From: Mucilaginibacter empetricola
GTDB taxonomy: Bacteria; Bacteroidota; Bacteroidia; Sphingobacteriales; Sphingobacteriaceae
Reading direction: 5' to 3'
Assembly: GCF_024808665.1 (NCBI RefSeq)
Contig: NZ_JANUBZ010000007.1
Span: 186,001 to 250,000, forward strand
DNA: 64,000 bases
Of the stretch, positions 52,601 through 61,340 are shown piece by piece; position 1 is the first letter of the stretch; every line of letters begins with the position of its first letter. A program made the translations under genes and the position numbers. Below the pieces are notes generated by a model that had not been told where the DNA came from, searched no databases, and saw nothing but the letters and a program-made list of their open reading frames with translations.

Positions 52601-54450
52601 TGGTTACTGTTTATCCCACCCCAGTGGTAACCAGCCCGGCCACTTATACCGTTTGCGATTATAATGTGCTCAACTATTTAATAACCTTCAATACGCCATC
52701 AACCTATTTTACCTGGAGCCGCGCCGCCGTGGCCGGGATAAGTAATATAGCGGTATCCGGGCAAAATTCAAGTATGATTGGTGAAGCCTTAACGAATACT
52801 ACCAGCGCCCCTGTTGATGTTACTTATGTTATCACATCAAACACCAGTACCTGTACGGGGATAACCTTTAACCTGGTAGTTACGGTATACCCTAACGCTA
52901 CGATAACCAGCGATGCCTCACAAAATGTGTGCACCGGGGTGCCGGCCAATTATGCTATTCAATCAAATGTTTCCTCAACTACTTATGTATGGAGCCGGGA
53001 TGCTGTGGCAGGCATCAGTAATCCGCCGGTAACCAACCAAACATCCAACAATATAAACGAAACGCTTATTAACACCAGCGCGACCCAGGTAAGGGTAGTT
53101 TATAATATAATTCCTTATGCCTTTGGTTGCGAGGGTACACCTTTTCAGTATAGCGCTATAGTAAATCCTATCCCAGCCACGCCTGTGGCAAGCAGCAATT
53201 CGCCTGTTTGCGTGGGCAGTACCATTAATTTGACTACCGATTCTATACAAAACGCAACTTACCTGTGGACAGGGCCTAACGGATTCACCTCAACGTCACG
53301 AACGCCCTCCGTCGGCAACGTCACTACCGCTAATGCGGGGCAATATGATCTAGCCGTATCAATAAATGGATGTTCGAGCCCTTTAGAAACCATAACTGTT
53401 GCTGTAGATGAGCCGCCTGTTGCCAACGCAGGGCCAAATCAGCTGGTTTGCAGATTGGTTCCATCAGTGCAGCTTGCCGGCAATGTATCGGGCGGCACTA
53501 CAACCGGCATATGGTCAACCGCGGGCAGCGGTACATTTTCACCATCAAATACTGCGCTTAATGCACAATATATTCCATCGCCTGCTGATACTACTGCTGG
53601 CTCGGTAATACTGACACTTACATCAACAAGTGCCGATAATTGTGCGGTTGCTACCTCGGAGATGACTATTAAATTCGGGGTTTTTCCCGCCGTGAATGCC
53701 GGCAATGATCTAACAACTTGTGGTGAAACTACCGGTGTACAATTAAACGGCAATATACTGATACCAGGCGGTGGCTTGTGGACCACATCCGGAACCGGAA
53801 CCTTTAGCCCATCGGCCAGCCAGTTAAATGCCCAGTATATTCCCAGTGCAGCCGATTTAAAAAACGACTCCGTTACCTTAATTTTGCGTGCCGTTGCTGC
53901 CGATGTCTGTTATATCCCCACTGATACCACCACTATTCACTTTGAGCCGCCTCCGGTGGTTAGCGTCTTAAGTACCCAATATATTTTAAAAGGCAGCACT
54001 ATTACGTTGGACCCGACAGTTAATGAAACTGATGTAAGTTATTTATGGTCTCCGGATATCGATATCAATAATGCTACTGTAAAAGACCCGGTAATAACCG
54101 GAGATAATGACCAGATATACACCTTAACGGTAACCGATAAACTGGGATGCGCTACCACCATTCAAGTCTACGTAAAAATAGCGCCGCCATTGGTTGTCCC
54201 AAATACTTTTACGCCAAATAACGATGGGATAAATGATTACTGGGACATTGTAGGGTTAACTGCTTACCAGCAGGCAACGGTTGATATATTTACCCGCTGG
54301 GGACAAAAAGTTTATCATTCTATAGGATACGGTAAGCCCTGGGATGGTACGCTCAATAACCAACGATTACCCGTGGGTGTGTATTATTATGTTATTGATA
54401 CCAAGTTTAACGGCATGGTGCTTTCGGGATATATTACGCTTATCCGTTAA
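49606..54450 (+). CDS. Giant Ig-like repeat adhesin with gliding-motility C-terminal domain
   Basis: A 1614-residue secreted protein. After a signal (about 1-21) come six tandem units of about 80 residues (27-504), each with the pattern ICSG, WYD..TGGNLL, TTTYYVQ and a final TPVTVTV. A distinct block (505-750) contains a duplicated AGLVF.STTTGQIN element. Two more Ig-like units (757-912) and three units with WSR..AGIS (914-1185) follow, then further beta domains. The last 85 residues (from VPNTFTPNNDGINDYWDI) form the CHU_C/gliding-motility C-terminal domain that directs type IX secretion. The repeats imply a surface or matrix adhesin. The signal also fits a lipobox (LIAC), an unresolved alternative. 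Confidence 0.9.
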   Translation: MKHWLLICLLLLLIACSGYSQCTLNVVLSQPSVGVCAGNVATLSANGGDTYTWYDAPNGNVLATGQTYTTPVLNTTTTYYVVVALSGCTTTPLAVTANVTPLPPPPVAAGVSICSGSTANLHATGTSPIFNWYNSPTSGTPLITSPDYTTPPLTTTTTYYVENHTNGCDGPRTPVTVTVYPIPDTPSAQTYTICYGVSASLTANSDSPGAIYQWYNAIAGGNLLATGATYNTPVLTNSTTYYVQTTNGQCSSSRTPVNVIVKPQLSPPAVSGAIICSGSVTTLTASSQGGTYQWYDAPGGNLLAATATYTTPALTVTTSYYVQNTFAGCTSPLAKVTVTILQPPAAPIAAGTSVCSGNQALLTASGTGNSYAWYDSVTGGNLLSSQQAFLTPALAATTTYYVQITDNNGCTSLRTPVTVTVNATPAAPTASGTTICSGKATTLTASGTGTIQWYSAATGGTPLATGSSFTTPVLTQSTTYYVGSTSGSCSSPLTAVTVIINPVAYPQFQYPSGTFCISGANPSPVINNPSGGTFSVNPAGLVFVSTTTGQINVAASAPGNYTVTFAANDACSTVATAAVSITLTSTSQFSYSGPYCQDGVNPFPNYFAGAHGGNFSASPAGLVFISTTTGQINLANSTPGIYTVTNTISTTGGCPTTTSTTSVTIAARVYVSAGPAQTVATGSTVQLAGSITGGTTSGTWAGGTGTFSNPASPTSTYTPGPGETAATLTLTSASPTAPCGPKSSSVVITFVNPTNAPTAFGVAICSGSGAVLSATTSGGTLQWFNVATGGTLLQAGATFATPALSTTTTYYVQSNTNGVISNRTPVVVTVNAIPVAPTAQGVPICAGGTATLTASGSTGVYQWYDAATGGNLIATGGTYTTSVLTANTTYYVQADNNGCVSPRTQVNVLVSPVPNITSAATANICSGNALNYTITADMPTATFLWSRAQIAGISNAAVSNQTSATITETLINTTAQFINVVYVITPINGNCAGPSFNYVVTVYPTPVVTSPATYTVCDYNVLNYLITFNTPSTYFTWSRAAVAGISNIAVSGQNSSMIGEALTNTTSAPVDVTYVITSNTSTCTGITFNLVVTVYPNATITSDASQNVCTGVPANYAIQSNVSSTTYVWSRDAVAGISNPPVTNQTSNNINETLINTSATQVRVVYNIIPYAFGCEGTPFQYSAIVNPIPATPVASSNSPVCVGSTINLTTDSIQNATYLWTGPNGFTSTSRTPSVGNVTTANAGQYDLAVSINGCSSPLETITVAVDEPPVANAGPNQLVCRLVPSVQLAGNVSGGTTTGIWSTAGSGTFSPSNTALNAQYIPSPADTTAGSVILTLTSTSADNCAVATSEMTIKFGVFPAVNAGNDLTTCGETTGVQLNGNILIPGGGLWTTSGTGTFSPSASQLNAQYIPSAADLKNDSVTLILRAVAADVCYIPTDTTTIHFEPPPVVSVLSTQYILKGSTITLDPTVNETDVSYLWSPDIDINNATVKDPVITGDNDQIYTLTVTDKLGCATTIQVYVKIAPPLVVPNTFTPNNDGINDYWDIVGLTAYQQATVDIFTRWGQKVYHSIGYGKPWDGTLNNQRLPVGVYYYVIDTKFNGMVLSGYITLIR

Positions 54451-54464
54451 TGTTTTAGTTTGAT

Positions 54465-55382
54465 TTATTGGGTTGGCTTCAGCTTCTTTAACAATGTATC
54501 AAACCTAACCCAGTAAATGTGACAGTCGGCCGGGCTTGTTCCTCTCGAATAGAAAAGGTATTTACCGTCGGGGGTAACGTATTCGCCCCATCGGTGAGCA
54601 ATGCCATCGTTAATTAAAGGGCCAAGGCTAACGGGCTCCGTCCAGGTGTTATCCCGCTTACGGAAACTAATATCTAATTCACATTCAAATGTTTTGGTTT
54701 CTTTGGCGCTCACAATCATGTATGATTCATCCGGCGCGATATAAAAGTCACCATCAAACCCGGGCGTATTTACCGGCGGACCAAGACTTTTAATAACCGT
54801 ATCTTTTGCCGATAGGATAAGCGTACAAATATCATAAGTGCTAAAATCTTTTCTATCGCCCTGATGCGCATTGCTTCCCACATAGCAAACACCACTACGA
54901 GTGGGCATAAAGTCATATAAGCCGTAGTCTTTTTTCAAATAAACAACCGGCTCCGTCCAACCCGTTGGTGTTCGTTTTGATTGCCACACAAAGGCATGTT
55001 TACCATCACCCTGTCCGCCTAAAAAATAAAGTGTTTTATTATCTGTTGAAAAGGTGGGCGCGTAGTAAAACGCATTTAAAACAAAAGGCCCGTTCCACTT
55101 GCCATGCTCATATTTAAAGTACCTTATTTTTGAATCTTTATTGCTGAACCAGGTAGTATTGCTGGGATAATAAAACTCTTTGCCATCATTAGAAAACGCT
55201 ACCCTATCCAACGGGAAGGTATCGCGCTGCGTTAATAAATTACGGGCAAAAATTTCCGGTTTATCCGACGGCGGTTTTTGGCCGAGATAGGCATCCTTAC
55301 CACTCCAAAATTTTGATTGTGCATTTAGGCTGATATTAAAACCGATCATAAAAATCAGCCACAAATAAAAAGACCTGATCAT
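54465..55382 (-). CDS. Exported PD40/TolB-like beta-propeller protein
   Basis: This 305-residue protein has a signal peptide (MIRSFYLWLIFMIGFNISLNAQ) and repeated propeller blades: VAFSNDGKEFYYPSNT, APTFSTDNKTLYFLGGQGDG, FDGDFYIAPDESYMIVSAKE and GEYVTPDGKYLFYSRGTSPA. The D-G-K-x-hydrophobic-YF pattern identifies PD40-type blades. Such proteins occur as periplasmic or surface scaffolds; no enzymatic residue is evident. It is downstream of the sulfatase operon on the same strand but separated from the FGE gene by 109 bases, so it may be a separate transcript. Confidence 0.78.
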   Translation of the reverse strand: MIRSFYLWLIFMIGFNISLNAQSKFWSGKDAYLGQKPPSDKPEIFARNLLTQRDTFPLDRVAFSNDGKEFYYPSNTTWFSNKDSKIRYFKYEHGKWNGPFVLNAFYYAPTFSTDNKTLYFLGGQGDGKHAFVWQSKRTPTGWTEPVVYLKKDYGLYDFMPTRSGVCYVGSNAHQGDRKDFSTYDICTLILSAKDTVIKSLGPPVNTPGFDGDFYIAPDESYMIVSAKETKTFECELDISFRKRDNTWTEPVSLGPLINDGIAHRWGEYVTPDGKYLFYSRGTSPADCHIYWVRFDTLLKKLKPTQ

Positions 55383-55491
55383 TGTTTTTTGTTTTGATGA
55401 AATACTTCATCAAACTTAATGCATCAGCTTAGTTTTGCCTGTTCAATACCGGTTCAAGTTTGTTCAATTGGCTGTTTGTTCAATTTCATCT

Positions 55492-56628
55492 TCAATCCTG
55501 CACACATCTGAAGCCCAGGTGTTCCATGCCGCTGTCTTCGGTGCTTTTCATGCGTCTTGCTACGCGATAGCCGGTACAATAACTTTCATTGCATAAAAAC
55601 GAACCACCGCGTACTACTCGTTTTTTTGTATACGGCTCATCCGGATCATAACTGTTTACCGGTCCTTTTGGATTGCTGATACCGTTGGGGTTATTGATGG
55701 TTTTATAATAGGTATTGTTATAATAATCGGCGCACCACTCCCAAACATTGCCGGCCATATCATACAATCCATAGCCATTTGGCGCAAATGAAGCCACGGG
55801 CGCCAAACCGTAAAATTTATCCTTCACGGTATTATTATCAGGGAAATGGCCCTGCCAGGTATTGGCTTTGGGTTTACCGGCGTCAACAGCCTCGTTACCC
55901 CAGGGATAAATTTTGTTTTGCAAGCCACCTCTTGCTGCCCACTCCCACTCAGCTTCTGTTGGCAGCCGTTTACCGGCCCATTTACAATAGGCCACAGCAT
56001 CATACCATGATATGTGTACCACCGGGTAATTATCCTTCCCTTTAATATTGCTGCCCGGTCCGTGCGGATGTTTCCAGCTGGCACCGGCCCTCCATTCCCA
56101 CCATTGCGTATAGTCATTAAGGTCAACTGCGCCCTTTGGCGGATCAAATACCAGCGAAGCGGCAACCAGCAAGCTATCAGCAGGTTTCGGCGTGCCTGGC
56201 GGCAATTGTTTTTTCAGCTCATTCCAATCGGGCTTGCGCTCGGCTGTGGTGATGTATCCGGTTGCTTTTACAAAGCGGGCAAATTGTGCGTTGGTAACCA
56301 CGGTAGCATCCATCCAAAAGCCGCTAACGGTTACTTTATGTTTAGGATATTCGTCGTCAAGCGCCTGTTTATTATCGGCACCCATCATAAAAGTTCCGGT
56401 TTTTATCCATACCATACCTTTATGGGTATCGTCAGCGTTCAAGCTGGGTACCACAACGGGGTTGGTATGTAATGCCGCAAATCTTTTGGGGATGTTGGAT
56501 TCGCAGCAAATTGCTTTTGGGGCTCCACAAACAGCTACCGGCATTGAAGCAATGCCGGTAGTGGTGTTATTTTTCTGTTTACATCCGGCCAATAATATCA
56601 GCCCTATAAACAAAAGTTTTTTCAACAT
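55492..56628 (-). CDS. Formylglycine-generating enzyme (sulfatase activator), lipoprotein
   Basis: FGE oxidises the active-site Cys of sulfatases to formylglycine. The 378-residue protein has a lipobox (LLAGC), so it is exported and membrane-anchored. The FGE domain runs from about residue 65 to the end: IKTGTFMMGADN, EYPKHKVTVSGFWMDATVVT, LPTEAEWEWAARGG and GNVWEWCADY. The copper-binding pair is present in RGGSFLCNESYCTGYR: Cys346 and Cys351 match the two essential cysteines of true FGE, unlike many FGE-like relatives. It is the last gene of the operon, nine bases after the arylsulfatase, which it almost certainly activates. Confidence 0.92.
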   Translation of the reverse strand: MLKKLLFIGLILLAGCKQKNNTTTGIASMPVAVCGAPKAICCESNIPKRFAALHTNPVVVPSLNADDTHKGMVWIKTGTFMMGADNKQALDDEYPKHKVTVSGFWMDATVVTNAQFARFVKATGYITTAERKPDWNELKKQLPPGTPKPADSLLVAASLVFDPPKGAVDLNDYTQWWEWRAGASWKHPHGPGSNIKGKDNYPVVHISWYDAVAYCKWAGKRLPTEAEWEWAARGGLQNKIYPWGNEAVDAGKPKANTWQGHFPDNNTVKDKFYGLAPVASFAPNGYGLYDMAGNVWEWCADYYNNTYYKTINNPNGISNPKGPVNSYDPDEPYTKKRVVRGGSFLCNESYCTGYRVARRMKSTEDSGMEHLGFRCVQD

Positions 56629-56637
56629 AAATTTAAT

Positions 56638-58500
56638 TTATTTTCCAGGATTAACCGTAGGTCCGTCAGTATGATGTATTCTTCCTTTCAGCACGTCCTC
56701 CCAATCAATAAACGGATAAAGATGATTTTTTTGCGCCTGGTCTTCAAACAAAGCCTTCAGCTCATTTAACTTTTCCGGGTATTTTGCCGCAAGGTTAATG
56801 CGTTCTGTATAGTCGGTATTCAGGTCGTACAGTTCCCAAACATCTTTGTTAAAGTTATTGGTGGTATCTACGCCTGGTTTAAATCTGGCATAATCGGTAA
56901 AATCAGGATGGTGGTATACTTCTGCTTTCCAGCCATCTTTATAAATAGATCTGGAGCCAAAAATATAATAATACTGTATGCGGTGACGCGAAGCTGCTTT
57001 AGCATTATCAAAAGAATATACCAATGAAGTTCCCTGCAAAGTATCCTGTTTTATACCGCGGATATATTCCGGCGGAGTAATACCCAGATATTCCAGCGTG
57101 GTAGGCAGCAGGTCATTCACATGGCCATACTGTGTCCGAATTGTCCCGCCATCTTTTATACCTTTTGGATAATAAACAATTAACGGATTACGGGTACCAC
57201 CTTCGGCGTTGGCATCCTGTTTCCAATATTTAAACGGTGTATTTGCTGCCTGCGCCCAACCTAAAGGATAGTTGGTTTGCTTACCTTCAGGTGTTCCAAT
57301 TTCGCCTATTTTATCCAGGTTATGTTTGATGTTTTCCTGCTCATCACGTGGCTGTGCAAAAACCTGACGGTCGATGTCACCATTTAACGAACCCTCTTTA
57401 CTTGCGCCATTGTCGCCAATAACCACAAATATCAAAGTGTTATCCAATTGTTTGCTGGTTTTTAGGTATTGGATTAAACGGCCAACCTGTGCATCAGCAT
57501 AAGTTAAATAGCCGGCGTATACTTCCATAAAGCGGGCGTACAGCTTTTTCTCATCAGGCGAAAGTGAATCCCATGCTTTGATGTTTGGATTACGATCTGG
57601 CAAAATAGCATTGGCAGGTATTATGCCTTGTTTTTTCTGATTTTCAAAAACACGTTTGCGGAAAACATCCCATCCTTCGTCAAATTTACCTTTATATAAA
57701 TCGCTCCATTCGTGACTTACCTGGTGTGGCGCATGTGTTGCTGCCGGGGCATAGTACAAGAAAAACGGTTTATTAGGCGCTACCTTTTGCTGCCTGGTAA
57801 TGTAAAATATTGCCTTGTCGGTAATTTGCTCATTCAGGTTACGACCATCAGGCGTTGCATGAGCATTGTCTTCAACCAAATCTGGCTGATATTGATCTGT
57901 TTGTGAACCCAAAAAGCCAAAAAAGTGGTCGAATCCTTTACCTGACGGCCAGCGGTCAAACGGACCAGCATCTGTGGCATCCTCATCGGGTGTTAAACCA
58001 TATTTACCTACTGCAAAGGTATTGTAGCCGCTTTCGCGCAAAATTTCGGCTATTGTTCCTTTGTCCGAAGGGATTCGTCCATCCCAGCCCGGATATCCTG
58101 CTGACAAAACGGTGTGCGAAAAACCACCCTCGTGTACATAGTGATGATTACGTCCGGTTAATAATGCCGAACGTGTTGGCGCGCAAATACCAGCGGTGTG
58201 GAAATTGGTATACCTTAAGCCCTGATTGGCTAATGTATCAAAGTTAGGTGTGCTGATAACGCCGCCAAATGTAGATGTAGCGCCGAAGCCTACATCATCC
58301 AGCAAGATCCAGATCACATTTGGCGCACCTTTAGGTGCTTTAACATTAGGCGTCCATGCTTCTTTTGAATCGGCCGTGGTTTTGCCAATAACACCGGTAA
58401 ACGGTTGCTGCTGCTGGGTATAGTTTTGAGCATGGGCGTAACTGAACGCCAGTACACCCGTAAATGCCAATAAGTACTTGATTTTAATTTTTTTCATCAT
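56638..58500 (-). CDS. Arylsulfatase (S1 family, AtsA-like)
   Basis: Exported sulfatase of 620 residues. A signal peptide ends at AHAQ (about residue 24). The sulfatase signature CAPTRSALLTG begins at Cys106, in the CxPxR form that FGE converts to formylglycine. Metal-binding acids are at Asp68-Asp69 (NVIWILLDDVGFG) and in FVVIGDNGASKEG; AVGKYGL supplies a Lys of the sulfate site. The C-terminal region from about 500 (SRHRIQYYYIFGSRSIY) resembles the AtsA (S1_4-like) subfamily. The presence of the matching FGE gene next to it supports that it is active. The substrate is probably a sulfate ester, but which one is not shown. Confidence 0.93.
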   Translation of the reverse strand: MMKKIKIKYLLAFTGVLAFSYAHAQNYTQQQQPFTGVIGKTTADSKEAWTPNVKAPKGAPNVIWILLDDVGFGATSTFGGVISTPNFDTLANQGLRYTNFHTAGICAPTRSALLTGRNHHYVHEGGFSHTVLSAGYPGWDGRIPSDKGTIAEILRESGYNTFAVGKYGLTPDEDATDAGPFDRWPSGKGFDHFFGFLGSQTDQYQPDLVEDNAHATPDGRNLNEQITDKAIFYITRQQKVAPNKPFFLYYAPAATHAPHQVSHEWSDLYKGKFDEGWDVFRKRVFENQKKQGIIPANAILPDRNPNIKAWDSLSPDEKKLYARFMEVYAGYLTYADAQVGRLIQYLKTSKQLDNTLIFVVIGDNGASKEGSLNGDIDRQVFAQPRDEQENIKHNLDKIGEIGTPEGKQTNYPLGWAQAANTPFKYWKQDANAEGGTRNPLIVYYPKGIKDGGTIRTQYGHVNDLLPTTLEYLGITPPEYIRGIKQDTLQGTSLVYSFDNAKAASRHRIQYYYIFGSRSIYKDGWKAEVYHHPDFTDYARFKPGVDTTNNFNKDVWELYDLNTDYTERINLAAKYPEKLNELKALFEDQAQKNHLYPFIDWEDVLKGRIHHTDGPTVNPGK

Positions 58501-58501
58501 C

Positions 58502-59452
58502 TTAATTATTTGAATACGACGGCTGCAAAACCGCCAGGTTAGGTTCGATATGTTCGGCTGAATGTGCTTCTTTCTCTATGTCGATGCGGACCATGGGGCC
58601 ATTTGGTGCCAGCTCGCTGCCTTCAACTTTTGATTTAAAGATAGGCCATAACAATTGTGCGTACCATTGGTCGCCTTCGTAATGCGATATACCATAGGCT
58701 TTAGGATACTGGCGTGATATTAATGCCGTACCGAAAATAATATCCCACAAAAAAAACATATTGCCAAAGTTCCCTTTGTAATGGCCTACGCCGTCATCTG
58801 TAGTGGCGGCATGGTGCGCATGGTGCGTTGCGGGGGTTGATATCAATCTTTCCAATACCCAGGCAATTGGGTGAAGCACTTTATATTTATAAAATGGCTT
58901 ATCCCATGGAATACTTGAATGCGCCAGCGTAGTAATGGTTGATTTAATAACCCTTACCGCAATTGCCGGTATACCCAAACCCAGATAAACCAGAGCAGCA
59001 GTTAAATATATCTGCGAAAAAAAGATGGTATAAATTACATTCTGCCTACTGGCCATTGCCATGCCCATGTACGATGCCGAGTGGTGGGTACGGTGAAAAC
59101 GCCATAACCACGGCACCTGGTGATGCAGGCGGTGATACCAGTATTGCGTTAAATCATCAGCAACTGCTATAATGGCAAATCCCCAAATAAACGGAACCCA
59201 GCTAAATACGTTTTTAAATGCCGGAAATATCAGCGGCAAAAAATGCACACTGTAATAGGCAACAGCGGGCTGCACTACCAGGCGCGGCAGGGTAAAGCAG
59301 GCAATATCAACAAAACGCTCGTTTTTGGGCCATTTGCGTTTATATAACCCGAATGAAAATTCGAGTATGCCAATAAAAAATACTAAAAATGGGAACCCGA
59401 AACCGTTCAGGTTATCCACTATTTTTTTGATAAAGTCAATCGTTGCTTCCAT
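58502..59452 (-). CDS. Fatty acid hydroxylase / sterol desaturase family membrane oxidase
   Basis: Integral-membrane di-iron enzyme of 316 residues. The three His clusters are HRLHH (in WYHRLHHQV), HRTHHSASYM and HATHHAHHAAT (read as PATHHAHHA in the protein), together with a final GISHYEGDQW. About four membrane segments are visible (near 18-35, 55-75, 80-105, 145-185). Family PF04116 includes sterol desaturases, fatty acid and carotenoid hydroxylases and alkylglycerol monooxygenase. It begins within the end of a 66-residue membrane protein gene and ends one base before the sulfatase start, so it belongs to the same operon. Its substrate may be the lipid part of the sulfated compound, but this is speculation. 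Confidence 0.88.
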   Translation of the reverse strand: MEATIDFIKKIVDNLNGFGFPFLVFFIGILEFSFGLYKRKWPKNERFVDIACFTLPRLVVQPAVAYYSVHFLPLIFPAFKNVFSWVPFIWGFAIIAVADDLTQYWYHRLHHQVPWLWRFHRTHHSASYMGMAMASRQNVIYTIFFSQIYLTAALVYLGLGIPAIAVRVIKSTITTLAHSSIPWDKPFYKYKVLHPIAWVLERLISTPATHHAHHAATTDDGVGHYKGNFGNMFFLWDIIFGTALISRQYPKAYGISHYEGDQWYAQLLWPIFKSKVEGSELAPNGPMVRIDIEKEAHSAEHIEPNLAVLQPSYSNN

Positions 59453-59636
59453 TGTTTGGGTTGGTTTTATTGTTTATTGATTTTACATTTTCTGTTTTAT
59501 GTACTTTCTTTTCCCACGGCCTGTCGCCGGTAATTAAAAAAGTGAGAAACATCAGTACAATCGGCAGCAGATAAATAAACAGGCTCAGGATAACATTCCT
59601 GGTTATCTGCTTTTTTACTTCGGGTTCAATTTTCAT
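59436..59636 (-). CDS. 66-residue single-pass membrane protein
   Basis: Not a family I recognise. A cytoplasmic segment of about 12 residues (MKIEPEVKKQITRN) leads to one long hydrophobic helix (about 14-36, ILSLFIYLLPIVLMFLTFLI), then the motif GDRPWEKK and an Asn/Lys-rich tail. The gene overlaps the desaturase start by 17 bases and the preceding 57-residue gene by four bases, so all three are translated together. This tight placement in a sulfatase operon argues that it is a real gene, possibly a subunit or assembly partner of the membrane oxidase. Confidence 0.65.
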   Translation of the reverse strand: MKIEPEVKKQITRNVILSLFIYLLPIVLMFLTFLITGDRPWEKKVHKTENVKSINNKTNPNNGSND

Positions 59637-59806
59637 GATACTTGGGGTTTAACGGGTTTAACAACTGCTTGCTTTGCCGACGGATGGTCTGTCAATAGCC
59701 TTTGCCCCAGCCAAAGGCCTCCGGCAATAATGACAAAAGGTACAATGGTTACAATTACGCCCACCAGTATCTTTTTTCCTAAAAGAGTTACATCTGATAA
59801 TGTCAT
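59633..59806 (-). CDS. 57-residue single-pass membrane protein
   Basis: A gene too short for most gene finders. From the ATG at 59806 it encodes MTLSDVTLLGKKILVGVIVT and continues as one hydrophobic helix to about residue 37 (IVPFVIIAGGLWLGQRLL); the tail ends VVKPVKPQVS. The stop (TGA) overlaps the ATG of the next gene (ATGA), and the start lies 29 bases after susD. It shares its general plan, one helix followed by a hydrophilic Lys- and Pro-containing tail, with the following 66-residue protein. The overlap and position favour a real gene, but there is no homology evidence here. Confidence 0.6.
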   Translation of the reverse strand: MTLSDVTLLGKKILVGVIVTIVPFVIIAGGLWLGQRLLTDHPSAKQAVVKPVKPQVS

Positions 59807-59834
59807 AATATATTGATTTTTAATGGTTTAATAA

Positions 59835-61319
59835 TTAATATCCTGGGTTTTGGTTTAGCTTAGGATCAAGCTGAACTTCAACCAGCGGGATAGGGAATAA
59901 ATTATTTTTAGCGCTTGCTGCTGATTTTGCCGGCAATTTGTGCAAGGCATCAACCAACACAGTGCCACCCTGGCGCACCAAATCAAACCAGCGGTGACCT
60001 TCCTGTATAAACTCTTTTCTACGCTCTAAGAAAACAGAATCGCGGAAATCAGATTGGCCCAGGCCCGCTGTTAAATTGGGAATACCCGCTCTTTGCCTCA
60101 CCTGGTTAATAGCATTGTACCCATCGCTTGTTGGCGCACCATTAATCTCATTTTGTGCTTCGGCATACATTAGCAGCACATCAGCATAACGCAATACGGG
60201 ATAGTTAATACCACTTTGTACCTGTATGCTTAAAGGCGATAAGCTATAGTCAACAAACTTGTTAAAGTAGGGCGCATATGAATTATTAAAAACAACCGTT
60301 TGGCCGGTAGCGGCATTATAAACAGAGCTATAAAAAGTAACAGCTCTGCGTTTATCGGCAGCGCTAAACAATTTATAAACGCTGCTATCCGCAGGTATGT
60401 CAATAGGAAATGTACCAGTGTTAAATGAGGTGAATGATTCACTTAAAAATTGCGTGCTGTTTGCAGCACCGAGGTTGGTTTCAAACTGCACAGAAAATAT
60501 GTGCTCTACCCCATTTTTGGTAGCTTTTTGAAAAGCATCGTAATAATTAGGGAAAAGGCTATATCCGTAGCCGCCGTTAATCACTGTTTTCAATTCAGTA
60601 AGTGCGTCGGTCCAATCCTGCTGGGTTAAATAAACTTTAGCCAGCAAGGTGTGTGCCGCACCGCCTGTTGCACGGCCAATATCGGCACCCGAGTATGATT
60701 TGGGCAAACTGGTTGCACTTTTAAGGTCGGTTATTACCTGTGTGTAAACAGAATCAACCGGTGTACGTCCTACCAAAAGGTTATTAATATCAATACTGTT
60801 TGGGTTGTGTAAAACCAGTGGAACGGCACCGTACAGGCGTACCAAATCAAAGTACAATAAGGCCCTTACAAATTTTGATTCGCGCACCAGCCTTGCTCTA
60901 AGCGCAGTATCCATTTGTATCGCCGGGATATTATCAATAGCGATGTTGGCGCGGTTAATACCATAGTAAAGCTGCTGCCAAACTTTTTGCACCCTGCTGT
61001 TTGAAGAAATATAAGTCTCCGTTCCCAATGCCCTTACATCGGGATTTGTATTACTTGGGCTGTAAACCTGGTTGTCGCTTGCATTTTCGACCAATAAATT
61101 TAATTGGCGGCCATACAAAGGAAAATCGGCAGCAGGATCGCTGTTTAGTGTACTGTAAACCGCGTTTACTGCTGAAACAGCATCAGAAGTTGTTTTATAA
61201 AATTGGGATGAAACAATTATGGAGTTCGGGTTTTCGGTTAATTTATTGCAGGAAACAAGTGTCCCCAAGGCCAATACTCCGCTTAATATGCTGATTTTAT
61301 ATGATGTTATCTTTTTCAT
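59835..61319 (-). CDS. susD: SusD/RagB family nutrient-binding lipoprotein
   Basis: SusD lipoproteins cap the SusC channel on the cell surface and bind the nutrient. The 494-residue protein has a lipobox (LVSC) after a signal, followed by LTENPNSIIVSSQFYKTTSD, TPR-like helices (KVWQQLYYGINRANIAIDNI) and the C-terminal family signature YPVLRYADVLLMYAEAQNEI and VRQRAGIPNLT, ERRKEFIQEGHRWFDLVRQG. Length is typical. It follows susC after 21 bases and is the second gene of the operon. The ligand cannot be read from the sequence; the sulfatase downstream suggests a sulfated compound. Confidence 0.95.
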   Translation of the reverse strand: MKKITSYKISILSGVLALGTLVSCNKLTENPNSIIVSSQFYKTTSDAVSAVNAVYSTLNSDPAADFPLYGRQLNLLVENASDNQVYSPSNTNPDVRALGTETYISSNSRVQKVWQQLYYGINRANIAIDNIPAIQMDTALRARLVRESKFVRALLYFDLVRLYGAVPLVLHNPNSIDINNLLVGRTPVDSVYTQVITDLKSATSLPKSYSGADIGRATGGAAHTLLAKVYLTQQDWTDALTELKTVINGGYGYSLFPNYYDAFQKATKNGVEHIFSVQFETNLGAANSTQFLSESFTSFNTGTFPIDIPADSSVYKLFSAADKRRAVTFYSSVYNAATGQTVVFNNSYAPYFNKFVDYSLSPLSIQVQSGINYPVLRYADVLLMYAEAQNEINGAPTSDGYNAINQVRQRAGIPNLTAGLGQSDFRDSVFLERRKEFIQEGHRWFDLVRQGGTVLVDALHKLPAKSAASAKNNLFPIPLVEVQLDPKLNQNPGY

Positions 61320-61340
61320 TATGCTTTAATCTTTAGGTTA

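Noticed and set aside
55383..55491. Possible small gene between the FGE and the PD40 gene
   Set aside because: The only frame with an ATG gives about 11 residues; nothing supports coding.
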